Source: Prinia subflava (lineage: Eukaryota; Chordata; Aves; Passeriformes; Cisticolidae). From it: DNA of 64,000 nucleotides. The notes under the pieces were generated by a model, which worked only from the letters and a program-made list of their open reading frames with translations, was not told the DNA's origin and ran no database searches. Below, one piece after another: positions 12,488-26,034 of the stretch (position 1 is the first letter of the stretch; each line of letters opens with the position of its first letter). A program made the position numbers and the translations under genes. The stretch is taken from NCBI RefSeq assembly GCF_021018805.1, contig NC_086251.1:39192767-39256766 (forward strand), written 5' to 3'.

Positions 12488-15400
12488 ACACCACCCTGGA
12501 CTTCAGCAGCAGATGGAAATTTTTGTTGTTTGGTCTATACTATTTGTGCTGAAAGCAGTCAGTGTTCTTGAAGCTCTCCCCACAAAACCAATTCAGCTTG
12601 TGTTGAAATAATAATGGCTCCTTGGTTATATGGTATAGCAAACAAACATTTTAATCTTCAAGGTTTCAAGTAAAGACTCCTCAAAAGCAGGAGAATCACA
12701 TCCTAGATGTGTGGAGGGCAGGAGCTGGAAATGAGTGTTTCAGGCAGCATTTTGTCTAGATCAGCTGTTGCTCAGCCATAACCCCCTTCAGACTCCAAAT
12801 CCCAATACACAGACCTAGCTAGAAACAGGCTGATCCCCAGTGCTCACATCAGGAAGTTCAAACTGCTCATCTTTGGTGCTCACAATTCTTACCTAGGATC
12901 TGCTGCATTTCACTGCCCAGATAAAGAGAACATTATTACCACATGGGAAACTGTTCAGTTCTATTGCAAACATAAACCAAACGTAATTGTAGTCTATTAT
13001 TTTTGCTGAGCTTGAAAATCGGGTTACAGCAATTTAATAGTCATGACCCGAATAAAAGATACTCAAATCTAAACTGTGATCCATACCTGGGCACATGTGC
13101 ACAAAGCTTTATACCTTTGGACTTGAGATAATACAGGCATATACAAGTACTGAGAGGTTGTTATAGTAATGATAAAACAATATTTGAAGTTCAACATCTG
13201 TCAATAAGGAACACATTGAGAAGTATTTGTCTTGCCTCCAGGACTTTGTTGGAAAAATGAAAAAAATAAACCCCTTTGAGATTATTCTTATATTTTATCT
13301 CCTTTTTTCTGACTTATTTTTGTTGGATCTTTAGATTGGTGACAAATGGTCCTATCAAGCAATCATAACTCCCTTTCACAGTAATTCTACCACAGTACAG
13401 ATATTTTTTCAGTCTAACACACAGCCAAACTGACACATGTTGATTCAGTGTGAGCGGGATAGTTGTAAATATGCTCAGCAAAACCTTGGGTTCTCAATCA
13501 ACAACTTCTACCCAACTTACATTTAGGAGAATTCTGCAATATTTTATCAATGTATTTCTTGCCTCTTTGGCAAAATACATCTAGCTTTAATGTTCAAAGC
13601 ATGTATGCAAACTGCTTTAAATTTAGCACAAATTTATTCACTGTTTGCTTTCCAAAACATTCAAGGCACAGTCAAATCAGGAAATTATGCTCATGCTGCC
13701 AGCCATAGCCACATCTTTATAGCTACTGTTGCCTAGAATACAGCTCTATTAATCTCTTAACATGTTTCACTTACACTGCTCAATGCTCATTTATGCTCTC
13801 TAAGAACTGAGGAAAAACAAAGGCCATCTTCCAGTATAATTTAATTTTTTATTTGCTCCATACTTCAAAATGAAAAAATTAAGTCCTTGTTTCACAGACC
13901 TACCAACTTGATTAACCCCATGCCTATGGCTTGACTGACACTTATATTTGCCATTGGAGAACTCTATGATGATTTGGAGGATCAAGTTAATTTTAAATTA
14001 TGCATAGTAAAATATATTTATAATAAGACTAGAAGGAATTGTCAAATCAGCCAGCAAAAATCAGTAGCTCATAACAAAAAATCTTCTACTAGAGCTACAT
14101 GTTTTTGGAAGAAAGGTTCTTCCAGACTCCAAGAGTATATACTGCTTTCACAGAGATGCAGTTCCAACTGCACTAATCATACAGAGCTTTCTGAGGCAAA
14201 ATGCCATATAGAAATGTTCTTTGTATGGTACGATCCACAAAATTTGCACTTATGACATAGTCAAAAATACAGTTTTAGAATTCTAGACTTCTCATACATT
14301 TACCTGATTTCAAATACCAAAGCTGTTCCAGTGAGGCTAAACATCACAAAGGTTTGATCATGCAGTCAAAAAAAGTGACATTTAGGTACTGCCACAAAAC
14401 ATAATGGAGCAAAACACACCACACAACATTAAAAAAAGCAAATATTTTCTTCAAGTTCTTAAATTTTACTGAGGCAATATAGCATGGATCACCAGAATTT
14501 ACCATTTAGACTGTCACAGGAATTAGATTAATTTTAACTATCATTTAAATTCCTAATTAAAAATAGCACTAAAACATTAAGTTTTCAAACAATTTTCAAA
14601 AAATACACTGAGCTGGATTCACAAATACTTCTGTGCAAAGTCACTTTTTCCAAAATGACTAGCAATAAAGTGTTGTTTATATAGCCTTTTTTTTTCTTTA
14701 GCTAGTCTTTCTGATGCTATATTAGCATTAAAACTTTGAGTTATAAAATAAACACTTGCAGTTTACAAACTTCAGTATCTGACTCTCTAGACACAAGTGA
14801 AAGGCTATATATTGTGCAAATTCTCCATAAATATTTCAGCAAGTATTACAGGCTCTTATGTCACTCAGATATGACATATTCTTTCCTCCTTGTGTGTCTG
14901 AAATGGAAGTTTTTTAAACCATGACTGAAGGGAGCACTGAGGTCAGCACTGGGTTACATGATGTTTGTGTCACTACAGCTTCAGATATTTCAATGCATAT
15001 TGAATCAATATTCCTGTAACAAAAATGTGTAACTGATATTTTCGTTGCTGCTAGAAGTAAAATGCTTCTCAGTAAACTTGTTTTCATAAGAAGTTTGCCC
15101 ATTCATACGTCCCAGAGCTGTTGTAATCTTCATTGCTAATGCTGATCTAAGAGCATGGACATTATTTTATTTCTTGACACATTTAAAGTTCTCTAATGAA
15201 TAAAGCAAACAGCTTATGGCTGCTTGGACTGTCACTCGATTGCCCTGGAGGGTTTTAATGTCTTTAAAATAGGCCTCCTAGTTTGTATTTAACTACCTTG
15301 CCCACAGAGGTCTGAGGGGTAGAGCAGATCAAAGATGTGCTGGCAACATAAAAAGCAGCTGTCCTTCATTTACCTTTAATTAGCTACATCTGACCAGATT

Positions 15401-18400
15401 CTTTATGGCCTCTTTGTCACACATTCAACAGTCTATAAGACTTCTGACCTGTCCTTAAGGACTCTACCACTACAAGAATTTCAACATAATACAAATTAAA
15501 AATATGAGATACAGATCTTTGAAAAAATATTTGGTCTCACTATAAAAATACCACCTGAGGCATTGGTGTTTTGGATTTATCTGCCAAATGGCTCAGAATT
15601 TGGAGTGTCAAAATGGAATCAACCCTGAGCTTAGATTAGCTATTTATGGTTGACTGTGTACTACTCCACATTGCAGTGAATAAATTTCACACAACAAGGA
15701 ATCCTACAGAGAATGGAAAGCCAAGCACGTGCCTCTTGGCTAGGACACAAAGCTGCTCTTGCAGGAGCTGTGGCACTCACTGTAAAGGAAGTCACATACC
15801 TGCTCCATCCTCCCTCCCCTCCTTTTCCTTTTTTACCTCTACTTTGCACAGAATGCACACCAATATGCAGTGGGATTTTGGAAGTCCTGTTGCTGCTGCA
15901 GGATCAGAAAGCAGTTTGTGTACATTACAGCCTTGTAGGCAGGGTGCACGGAAAGCTAAGGGCATCAAACTAAGGCCCTTATGGAATAAAAAAAGCTGTT
16001 TAACACAGCAGCTGGAGTGTATGCAAAGTGACTCAAGTTATTGGTACTTGATCACACAGGTCATTATATAAACACATTGAGATGGACATCTTAAAATTAC
16101 CTGGGTTTTGGGTTAGGTCCTTTCACATTAGCTAACAAAAGAAAAATATATAAAAGATATATAGTAGAAGGTTTCAAAAATTGATTCTGTTGTATAAACT
16201 ATCCTTTTTTATCTTTCTCTGTATGTAAAATCAATTTATAATCTTCATTTTTTTTTCAGAATTCCAACCTTTCAGGCTTCCCTAGGAAACTTAGTTAATC
16301 ACATCTCCAAACAAGTTAGCACGCTGTCCAAGGAATTTGTGGTGAGGTACACAAACAACCAAATAACCTGCCTCAATGAATGTACATCAGCTAGCAGGTG
16401 TGGCTGGAAGCTTTATACTTCAAGAAAAGCCTCTACTATGAGCAGTACACAGAAGCAACTTTCTCCCCAGGACTACAAAGCCTGAGGGATTCCTGCTACA
16501 CCTCAACCTTACTCTCACAAAGTTCTTTTCTAGTACACAGGGTACATGTACACAGTGCTCGACCAGCTGACAGACTTATTCATCTTTTATTACAAAAGCA
16601 TGCATCTTTCCTCTCTCATTTAAAAGATTTGATTTAAACCAGGAGTCAAATCTATTTCCATATATAACTAGAGGAGAAACATGCATGAATAAATAAGAGG
16701 CCTTAAAACCAATTAAACTTGCTTACTTTTGTCCCATGATTCCTAAAGTTAAGAATAATTAAACAGTTTTTAACAATATGTGGATTTTTTCCATGTTTTT
16801 TACCACCAATATAACGACACGTTGAAGTACACAGATGTATGAATAATGAAATAAGAGTACCAGTTTCAGTTCAGGAGAAGAAAACAAATAGAGATACCCA
16901 TAGTAATGCTGAATTTGTAATATAGACAATGGTAACTTCCCATGTACTAGTCAATGTTACACTGAAAATACATCACCTTTGACTCGGACACTCCTGGAAT
17001 TCTAAAAACATTACCATTTCAAAGTACTTATATAATGTATAATAAAAACATCTTTTTCGTCTGAATCAAAAAAAATCTTATGGATGAAAATATCTAAACA
17101 GTTAAAAAAAACATTAATTTTTTTCCTTGAAATACACATGCAAGACATAGAACAACTACCACTTTGAGACCCTTAGAGCAGTTGGCTTTGGAATGGCTGC
17201 TGAAGTGAACGCTACAAATAAGCAGAAGTGCAAAAAATGTATTGTGAAGTGTCTTGCTCTGGGGGAAACCACGCAGCCACAATGTGACCAGCTATCCTAG
17301 GGTGAGGTCTCTCTTGTTTTCTTCACTAAATTTCAATTTCCTGCTTTTATGAGTAGAAATGTTTCAGAAATATCAAGGATTAGTAATTCCTGTTTGCAAA
17401 CTTCCTTTTCTTCAAGATCTGTGAATAATATTTTAGACAAAATATACTCCAAAATAAAGTATATATGCTGTAAAACTATTTATGACTATAAACATATGTT
17501 TCAAATCAGTGATTTTTTATGAAAATACATAAAACTTGGCAAAATAATAGTAAACTTTTCATCAGGGGAAAGCTCAGTATTGAATAGCCATTGCCTGGAA
17601 AATGAGACAATTGACCACAAGAAAAAGCAAAAATTCCAAAAACAAAAATGTAGGTTTGAACAATTGCTGCACCTTAACACATCACACTATGTCCATTTGA
17701 GTTTTGTACAGCAGCTTTCTAGCAACCTTTGCTAATCTGTATTTGAATGACTCAGGAAAATTTGGTTCTGATCAAGATAGATGAAGAGCTTTTTCCAAAC
17801 TCCCCTCTAGTTGCTGCAATATAAACTGAACATGTCATTATTTTTTTTTCCATTTTGCTGTGAAGCAACTCCATGGCTGATAAAGGCTTTATAAAATTTT
17901 TATGAAAACCTCAACTACTTTTAGTTCCCTACCTACTGGAAAGATTTATAAACCAAAAGTATAGGTAAACTAATACTGTACAAATATTCTAGGTCCATTA
18001 CAGATGGCTATTGAAAAATTTCCTTAAAACAGACTCTTTTTACTGTTTAATAATGAATGCTACTTAAAAGCAAATTTAGACAATGTTTTCTCCCATTTCA
18101 ACTGCTATAATTTAGACTGCTACAAACATTTTCACAAAAGAGATTATTAATATTTTACACACCCAAAATAATATTTAATTTTTTTTAAGAAAAGCAAACA
18201 TTAAGGCTCCAAAAGTTTAGATTTTCACCCAGTGTTTGAATATTCCTGACTTTTAAAATAAATTCTTGTTAGAGTTTCTGTCTGTTTCAGTAGCTGTAAC
18301 ATTACACATTGACAAAAGAACACACTATTTTCAAAACGATGTTGACATGTTGCCAGTTTAAGGTTTGGGTTTTCATTAAGAAATTTGTACTTATTTGCAG

Positions 18401-20357
18401 GCAGTGCTCTGCAATTTCCTCATACTTTGCACAGGCGACTAGAAACTGAATACTTTTGCAGTATAAAAAAATCCCCAAAACTCATCTTTGGTTTGTTGCT
18501 GTCCAAAATTTCCACTGAAGTTGTAACTTTTTTTTTCTGTAATGGAGACAGGATCAAATTCTGAAAGATGTCTTAAGAATAATGCAGTCAAACTTTATTT
18601 ATCCAAGCAAAGTAGTATGGTGTTATGTGTAGTTCTGCAAAGAGATCAAAAACTAGATGCATCTTTCTTTTTCTTCTCCAACGTCCCACCAATATTAAGA
18701 ACACTTACTATAGGATTAAAACACAAAATTCATCCCAAATACAAGATGAGGCCTAAACCAACTGCTTTATCTGTTAAGATATTCAGGACTGAATCCCCTG
18801 TTTATTAAAACTGAAGCATTTTCTTAATATTTCAGAGAAGTTATATATGTATACTAGAAGGAACCAGATTCTTGGTGTCAGCTAAAACACAGTGATCAAT
18901 TATCAAGTATCTGTGGATAGAATAAAAAAATATAAGTTATTTTCTTGAGTGTGACCTGTATATACAATGATGTCAAATATTCTAATGTCTTTTATTGCAT
19001 GCATTTTTTGTTGAATTCTGTGTTGTGGCAACAGGTGATGACAGCACCACTATTATGTGTTATTTTAGCAGTCACTGGTCTTCCCAGTATTTTTCACCAC
19101 TCCCATGTGCTGGCAGTATATCATGGCAAAGATTCAAGAGAAATCCACTACGAAGCTGATTGTTAACTGGGAAATGTCAACATGCAAAGCCATGTTTAGA
19201 ATTAACCTGTCTTTAACATTTTCAGGTGCCCACACCCTCTCTTCTTTCCAAACCTTAATTACATCAGCAACTTGACAGCATTAAAACAAAACAAAATAAA
19301 AATTCCAAGGAAAAGTAGAAGGGAAAAATGTGGAGCTCTATTTAACACATAGATAGCGCAATAATCCTCCAACAGAGGCACAGAGGCTACTAACACTAAC
19401 ACTCTTGCCAAGAGACAAATGTCTTAAAAAAATAAACACCACCAGTTAAGAAGGAATAATTTTCCATTAAAAGTATGAGGACTTACCACCACTGACTGTA
19501 ATGACAGAAATTTTCAACTTCTTCCTTTGGGAAAATACCTGATTTTTATTGGTCAGTAACTGTGTATGTAACTGAATTCTTAAGGATCTTTTCCTACAGA
19601 AGATGAATTTTCTCCACTAATTGTTTTAAAAAGAAATCTTCTTTTTAAGAACAAAATGAGACCTCAAAACATGCAAGGATGCTATAATCCCCTTGTTGAT
19701 TTCTTTAATACATGCTCCAATCACTGACAGTGGTCAGCTACATGTCATGTAAAAAAGGATAACTCTAAGTCTCAACATATCTATGGAACCTGTAAAGGGT
19801 TTTTGTCAGCTGAACAAAATGCCTCTGCCACGGTGCAGTGGGCCACTCTACTTTTGATGCTAATAAATAAACTCTATATCCCTTATGTCCATACTTCCCC
19901 TGCAAAAAAATGTGTGTCAGAGCCAAGTAGTGTAATGCAATTAGCATCTGAAAAGTGTTCTACAGATCCAAATTTCTGGCATCTAAACAGTGGATATCCT
20001 GAAATGTGCACTTCAAAGTCAATTCATTGTTCAAACCTCTCCTGTCCACACCATCAACCCATTCTCCTCTCACAATAAAACAAACAAACAATCAGGAAAA
20101 TCAGAGTTCCTGCATACTGGCAAGTGTTGTCCTCTTCACAAACTAGGAATAAACAGACCTGCCAGATCCACCCTGTGAGAATCAAAACCAGTTTGTGTAC
20201 TTGCAGAAGGCAGATGCTGATATATGCTTCTATATTATGACATCAAAGAAGCAAAATTCCCTGCAAAGTTCTTAAGGTACAGCATTTGCATTTTACATTA
20301 CTATTAGAGGACTGTGGCTAATAGACCAAACTAATTAATTAAATTCCTTTTGTTACC
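12488..20357. other. Non-coding DNA with one candidate conserved stretch
   Basis: Unique AT-rich sequence. Around 15.13-15.44 kb it is less AT-rich and holds an E-box CAGCTG (15356-15361) close to the homeodomain-type core TTAATTAG (15376-15383), the sort of texture seen in conserved non-coding elements. Three overlapping frames at 15646-16071 (plus strand, 141 and 86 codons; minus strand, 65 codons) sit in a GC-richer, pyrimidine-rich patch. None encodes a recognisable product. Confidence 0.65.
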
Positions 20358-20394
20358 TTTTTATTTATATTTATATTTATATTTGGATATATAA
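20358..20394 (+). repeat. (TTTATA)n AT-rich microsatellite
   Basis: Several units of TTTATA/TTATAT type run together and end in ATATATAAT. This is a simple low-complexity repeat with no further features. Confidence 0.7.
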
Positions 20395-21599
20395 TTAAAC
20401 ACAACCGAAAAAAATGACAAGATTAAGCAATTAGTGCTGAGGCCCCAAAATATCTAAATTGCACATGTTTTTAGTTAAAACCAGATTTTTTCTTATCCTT
20501 TCATTTGGACTCCTTTTGCTTGTTAGGGTTTGGAGAATGCTTGCTGAACTGACAGCAGAGCAGACAGCTTTCACTGAAAAGGTAGGGAATAGGGATTTTT
20601 GTGAAGTGAGAATAATAAGTTTCTTTGCTTCTTTTCCTGAACTGCCAGAGAACATACTCTACTCTGCTTTAGAGCTAATTTTCTGGTCAGTTTTGATGTG
20701 ATGTCAAAGAAAAAGAAGACACATTATAGCTTTTGAGGTACTGTGCAGCTCATCTAATGCTGTTGCATCACACCACTGGCAAGCAGCACAGCACCACGGA
20801 TTCTACATGGACTGGTGGGTGAGACTAAAGGTCTGATTAGAGCATAATTCCATAATGTAGTGGAGTTCTGCAGTGTCAGGAAGCCACTGTGATCACCTAT
20901 ATCTGATATTTGTCTCACAGTGCCCTGCTTTCACAGATCTTTGCAACTTCTGGCACTCAGCCAGACATGGTGTTGGCAGTGTGTAGACTTAGAAGTCCAA
21001 AGACTGGCCACCCTTTACAGGGAATGGGGAAAGAAAAGCTAATTTATGACAGCAAGAGGTTGTAATAGGAGGAAGGCATGGGAAAATTCTGGGATTTGAA
21101 GAAGGAAAATGGAATTCAGCAATATCAGATAGGGTTTGCATATGAAATCTCACAGAAGAAACCAGTGGTGCAGTTTTGATCAAAAGCCACATGTAAAACT
21201 GCATGTAGTGAACTGGGGAAGCACCAACACAGGCTGAATGAAGACTCCCAATGTCCACACTCAGCTATGCAGGCACTGGAAGCTTTCTACTGATGGAGAC
21301 AGTGTCAGGGCAGCAGTTTCAGAAACTGCTTTAAACAGACACAGCTCATTGACTGTCCTTAAGCACAAGTGAGAAACTGCAACACTGAAAATTCAGTCTG
21401 TAACACAGAGCATTCTTGCTGCAGCTACTGATGACAACTGTCAGTGATATAAATTTTGTTCTGCTCTTTTCCTGAACCTATGCTTTTGTGCACCACTATA
21501 TTGGTTATTTTCATTTTGTATGAAATCGTGACGTAATTTAGTTTGGGAAGGATCTCTATTTAGTCCATTTAGTCTAATACTATAAAATTCTGGTGTGCT
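20395..21599. other. Non-coding DNA, no gene seen
   Basis: Small open frames occur on both strands (for example 20459-20701 plus, 20431-20655 minus, 20989-21258 minus) and overlap each other. I recognise no product, no RNA and no repeat family before the CR1 fragment that begins at about 21600. Confidence 0.6.
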
Positions 21600-21855
21600 C
21601 CACTCTGGTGCTATCCACAGTATTGCTTCCCATGCAGTCAGTGGTTACTGGCTGCCAGCTGGACATTGCACCACTGACCACAGCTCTTACAGACCAGCAG
21701 TCCAGTCAATTTTTCACTCAGTGACCACTGGTCCAGCTCACAACTCGCCAACATTGTGACAATCAGTCTACAGGAGACTGTGTCAAACATCTTACAGAAG
21801 TCAGATGCCACAGTCAGCCACTGTCCTCCCCTTTACACAAAGTAAGGCATCTCAT
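21600..21855 (-). mobile_element. CR1 LINE fragment (internal, reverse-transcriptase part of ORF2)
   Basis: Read on the minus strand, this segment follows the CR1 consensus through the reverse-transcriptase region. It has a degenerate form of the stretch that normally encodes the LDFSKAFDTV-type motif, and further on SSWQPVT, corresponding to the conserved part just before the GVPQGS motif. The frame is broken by several stops and indels, so it is an old dead copy. It has neither the 5' part nor the 3' end. The borders are approximate because divergence is high. The identification rests on remembered family consensus, not on a search. Confidence 0.75.
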
Positions 21856-22499
21856 TAATGTACAATTAGTTAATAAAAAATTGGGAAACTAAAGACTTAG
21901 TTATGCAGAGTGCTTTGAGAACAGATGCAATTCTGTTACTAATGGGAACAGTCTTTCACTTGCTTAAATAAAACCAGGCCTTTAATATACTTGCTCTTAT
22001 TCATATTTCATTTGTGATTTGGTTTAAGAGTTAGATATTAAAGAACATTTTAAAACAATTTAGGAGTAATTTAGTGAAATGTAATTAAAGTAATTGTGGG
22101 ATACATAGGCTCTCTGACTTTTATCAATCTTAGTGTCATAAACCACTGAAAAAAAGGTTCACTATAACAAAGCAAATCTTACATTTTAATTAGGGTACAC
22201 ACGTAACTTAAATCTTGGAGTTGTCTTTGGTTTTAATTGGATTTCCAAATCCTTCTTTTCTCTGTATACAACATATATTCAGCATTTTTTATCCTCCACT
22301 TCTGTCTGTATCTGAGATGACAGATCCAGATAAACATCAAGTTACAAAACATGAAAATTCTCTAAGACTTGAAAAAAGCATGAAAGGACAGTTTGAAAAC
22401 TTTGAAATTAGCAGGCACAGAGAACAGTCAGTTTTTAATATCTGTTTTGATATTTCTTCTATTCCAGTCTCACAGCTTCATGCTGCAGATACTTTAAGT
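21856..22499. other. Unique spacer between CR1 fragments
   Basis: AT-rich sequence with no recognised gene or repeat. The open frame at 22215-22547 (110 codons) runs into the CR1 tail that follows. Its last residues are therefore translated from CR1 3' sequence, which argues against a real gene. Confidence 0.6.
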
Positions 22500-22587
22500 A
22501 AGCTACCTGCCCCCATGGCAGAGGGCTTAGAACGAGATGATCTTTAAGATCCCTTCCAACCCAAGCCATTCCACGATTCTATTATGT
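22500..22587 (+). mobile_element. CR1 LINE 3' tail (short)
   Basis: The sequence passes through the standard CR1 3' end: CCCATGGCAGAGGG, then GATGATCTTTAAGATCCC, then TTCCAACCCAAGCCATTC, ending in a degenerate ATTCTATTATG. Only the last 80-90 bp of the element are present, a typical very 5'-truncated insertion. It is on the plus strand, opposite to its CR1 neighbours on both sides, so it is a separate insertion. Confidence 0.9.
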
Positions 22588-23562
22588 TTAATTTGTAGGT
22601 TAGATGTTCCTGTCTTGGATAGCCCATGAGTATAAGATTAGTCTGTTCATTCAGACTAATTCCAAGAATTCATTCTTGCCAGAACCATAGAGGTACTTTA
22701 GAACACCACCTCCAGGAGCCCTGCACTCTGGAACTATTCCACCAGGAAAGTCTGTGAGACAGCAGCCCTGCTCTACTGAGCTGCAGGAGAGAATTGAAAC
22801 TTGATACTTAAACTGGAAAGGATATCATCTGTGTAGCTAATTACCACTGATTTTATGGCATATGTATAAGCACGTGAATAAACACTTTGTATATGTTGTA
22901 AGGTCCTTAATTTATAAATGGTCTAGATTGCAACTTTTATTTGGTTTCCTACCATGAGACCCAATAAAGAAAACTTCAGTTTTCCTCCAAACTAATGGCT
23001 GGTGCCTCTACACCTGACTGTAATCATTGTAGAAGCCTGTACTGCAAAGCAAACCAGTTCTGACTAAAAATGTATGGAAAAAGCAGTTTTTCTTTTTAAA
23101 TGGAAAGCTGTTCTGAGGAAAGCAACACACCTTTCTGAACTATCACAGCCTGATTTAAACAACAGCATTAATCCACTGAATTTGGTACCAAAGCACTCCT
23201 CCTCAGATAAACAAACAAGCATCTGCTATCACTTTAAAAATAGTAGCAATTTTGAAGAAGTAAAGAAGCCAAAAGTACAGCAAACAGCAAACTTTCTTTT
23301 GACTTAAATACAGTGTTTTTCAAAGCTCAACATTATCAAGTGCTATCACAACTACAAAGATTTTTTCCCCTCTTTCTTGTAAACTAAACCATTAGGACAT
23401 TCTCTCATTAAATAGTCTTTGCATAGTGATTTGCCATCATGTTTCAGAGTCAAAGTTCAGATATTAAGTTTTGCATCTCTGCAGAGCAATGCTGAATCTG
23501 TGCTGTACAGCAGATATGTGCATAGAACATAAACACTAATCAAAACAATATTCCTGCATGAG
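22588..23562. other. Unique spacer, no gene seen
   Basis: The sequence is AT-rich and unremarkable. The frame at 23074-23307 (77 codons) has no recognisable product. Confidence 0.6.
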
Positions 23563-24262
23563 TCATACAATCATAGAATGGTTTGGATTGGAAGGGACCT
23601 TAAAGGTCATTTAGTTCCAATCCCCTTGCCATGGGCAAGGACACCACTCAGATCAGTTTGGTCAGGCCCATTCAGCCTGGCTTTGAACACTTCCAGAAAT
23701 GGGGTATCCACAGCCACTCTGGGTAACCTGTTCCAGTGCCTCACCACCCTCTGAGCAAAGAATTTCTTCCTAACATTGAACTGAACCTTGTCTCTTTCGC
23801 TTTAAGACCATTGCCCCTTGTCCTGTCCCTATCTGTCCATATAAAGAGCCCCTTTCCCTCCTTTTTATAACCCCACTGGTTATGGTCTGGAAGGCCACAG
23901 TGAGGTTTACCCAGACCCTTCTCATCTCCATGCTGAACAACTGTTCTCTCCACCCATCTTTGTAGGAGAGGTACTCCAGCTCCCAGTCATTCTCATACCC
24001 CTCCTCTGGGCCTGCTCTTGTGCTCAAGACTCCAGACCTGGACACAGCACTGCAGGTGGAGTCTCACGAGGGCAGAGCTGAGGGGCAGAGTCACCTCCCT
24101 GGCCCTGCTGCTCCCACTGCTTCTGGTGCAGCCCAGGATACAACTGTCCCTCTGGTCTGCAAGTGCACGCTGTTGGACCATGTCCAGCTTTTCATCCATG
24201 GGAATCCCCAAGTCCTCCTCCACAGGGCTGCTCCCAATGACTTCTTGTCCCAGTCTGTTCTT
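23563..24262 (-). mobile_element. CR1 LINE, 5'-truncated, longest copy in the window
   Basis: About 700 bp on the minus strand, running from the C-terminal third of ORF2 (right end) to the 3' end (left end). The left boundary carries the inverted terminal octamers (TCATACAATCATAGAATGG). Minus-strand translation near 24.1-24.2 kb gives DEKLDMVQQRALADQR followed by LPLSSALVRLHLQ, the hallmark order of CR1 ORF2 after the reverse-transcriptase core. Pieces corresponding to the conserved EHLSYEDRL, LFSLEKRRL and SDRTRGNG blocks follow in different frames. Frameshifts and stops make it non-functional. CR1 elements normally insert with 5' truncation, which explains the abrupt right end at about 24262, where unique sequence resumes. 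Confidence 0.95.
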
Positions 24263-26034
24263 TTAGCTGATATTGCACAGTAGCCAACATCCAAGGACTC
24301 TGGCAATGCATACATTCTACAGTGGCAACAAAAAGGGGAAAACTTCAGCAATGACAGTTTAACCCGGGTCAACTACAGAATTTAGATGGCTACAGCTGCA
24401 CTCAAACTTTGCACACACAGCACCATCACTCCATGATACCCGCCTAGTCTTTTCCCTTTCTCTACATTTAAATTTATCCCTGCCATCCACCTGTTGTATC
24501 TTGCCATGTTTTGTGAACAATGAATCAGACTGTAGCTGTATATGAACAGTAGGAACCATAATAACGTGCAGCCTTGATTTCCTAATGCTGTTACTTCTGA
24601 ATAAACAGTATTTTCCAATTTTACATCTTATGCCTTACTGCTTTCTTTTCAGTTAAATCATATTTGTTTCCAGTTGAAGACCCTTTTTTTCCTGAAAGAC
24701 ATCAGAAGATGTATTACATATTCTCCAAAAACACAAATAAATATTTAAGACCTGCATATTCTTCTTGTTCCCTGAAGATCTTGTGCGACACTGTCATTCA
24801 TTAGCTTGCTCTGGGCCATTACTTTTCTACACATTTTACTTATACTGGCACACAGCCAGCACTGACTGCTCAACTCTGGAAAGCCCGCATGTTTTTGTAC
24901 TTTTTGAAACTAGCATGACAACCATTCTGAAGAGTAGCTCTCACCTGCTACGTTAAACTGTAAAACCATGAACATTGATGCTATTCTCTCTCTATTTAGT
25001 GCTGAAAGTGAAACTATTTTTTCAGGTGCAACAAGAGCCATATGAAATCTCCCTTATGTGTAGATATTCTGTAGCCATGTTTTTAATGGGATAGATCCAT
25101 TAAGCTTATCTAGAAAAGTAAAAAATAAATTCAAGTTTCAAAACAGAACCTTGTGTATATTGCTGGACAAAAATGATAGCTCTGACAAATGCTGGGTAGC
25201 ACTTGTCTCTTTCTAAATTTAAGAAGAGACTGAGAAGTAATGCAGCAAGAAAGATCCTTTGTGCAGACAGAACCACAACAGTTTCCTCCAACATATGAAT
25301 GAATCCTAACTGACTGATGAAAACTGGGGAAATACTGAACTTCAAACAATATCATAAATCTGTAAAACTAGCAAAATATACATAGTTTACTTAGTTTGCC
25401 CTTAAACATGTAAAAACTATTAACTTCAATATATATTGCCTGAATAAATTCTTAGGCTGTATGTGGTAACTAAGCATAAGAATTACCTGTATTCAAATAA
25501 TTAGCCAAAGCCCTTCAGCAATACAATGTGAAGATTTTTATTTAGTTAAACTTTTTTTCTACCTCTCATGAACCTCCTAAAAAGGGAAAGAGGAGAAACC
25601 TGATTAAAATTTCAGGTATAATCAGAAGATTGGATTCCAAAATTACTCTTCTTCAACACAGCAAATTCCTTGACCCAAATTCACATATCTAGAACAATAA
25701 ATAGTGCTTTAGTGGTAGAAAAGATGCTGTTCGTTTGCATAACCTGAAAAGTATTCTCCTTACAGTATGGGCTAGTATTCCTTCCTTAGGAAGTAAATTT
25801 TAATATTTTATGAACAGGTAAAAATCAAATCCAGTATACTTTAAATTTTTTTGGGGTTGATGTGCAAAAAAAAAAAATTACTCCTACTTCTACTAAGTAA
25901 AACTTAAATGCATTCAACAGTACTGAACTGTAAGAATAGGTACAGAAAACATGTGCAGTCTTGTACTTGAAGAGTACAGGACAGAGAGAAACTGGAGGGA
26001 GAAAAACAAAGGTTAGAAAGAGCTTCTCATGTAT
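24263..26034. other. Unique spacer between CR1 copies
   Basis: No gene recognised. Short frames occur on both strands. A 12-nt A run lies at 25866-25877. Nothing indicates that the two flanking CR1 copies, which face opposite ways, belong to one insertion. Confidence 0.6.

Noticed and set aside
15646..16071. 141-codon frame with overlapping frames on both strands
   Set aside because: It lies in a GC- and pyrimidine-richer patch where stop codons are rarer. Three frames are open together and none resembles a protein.
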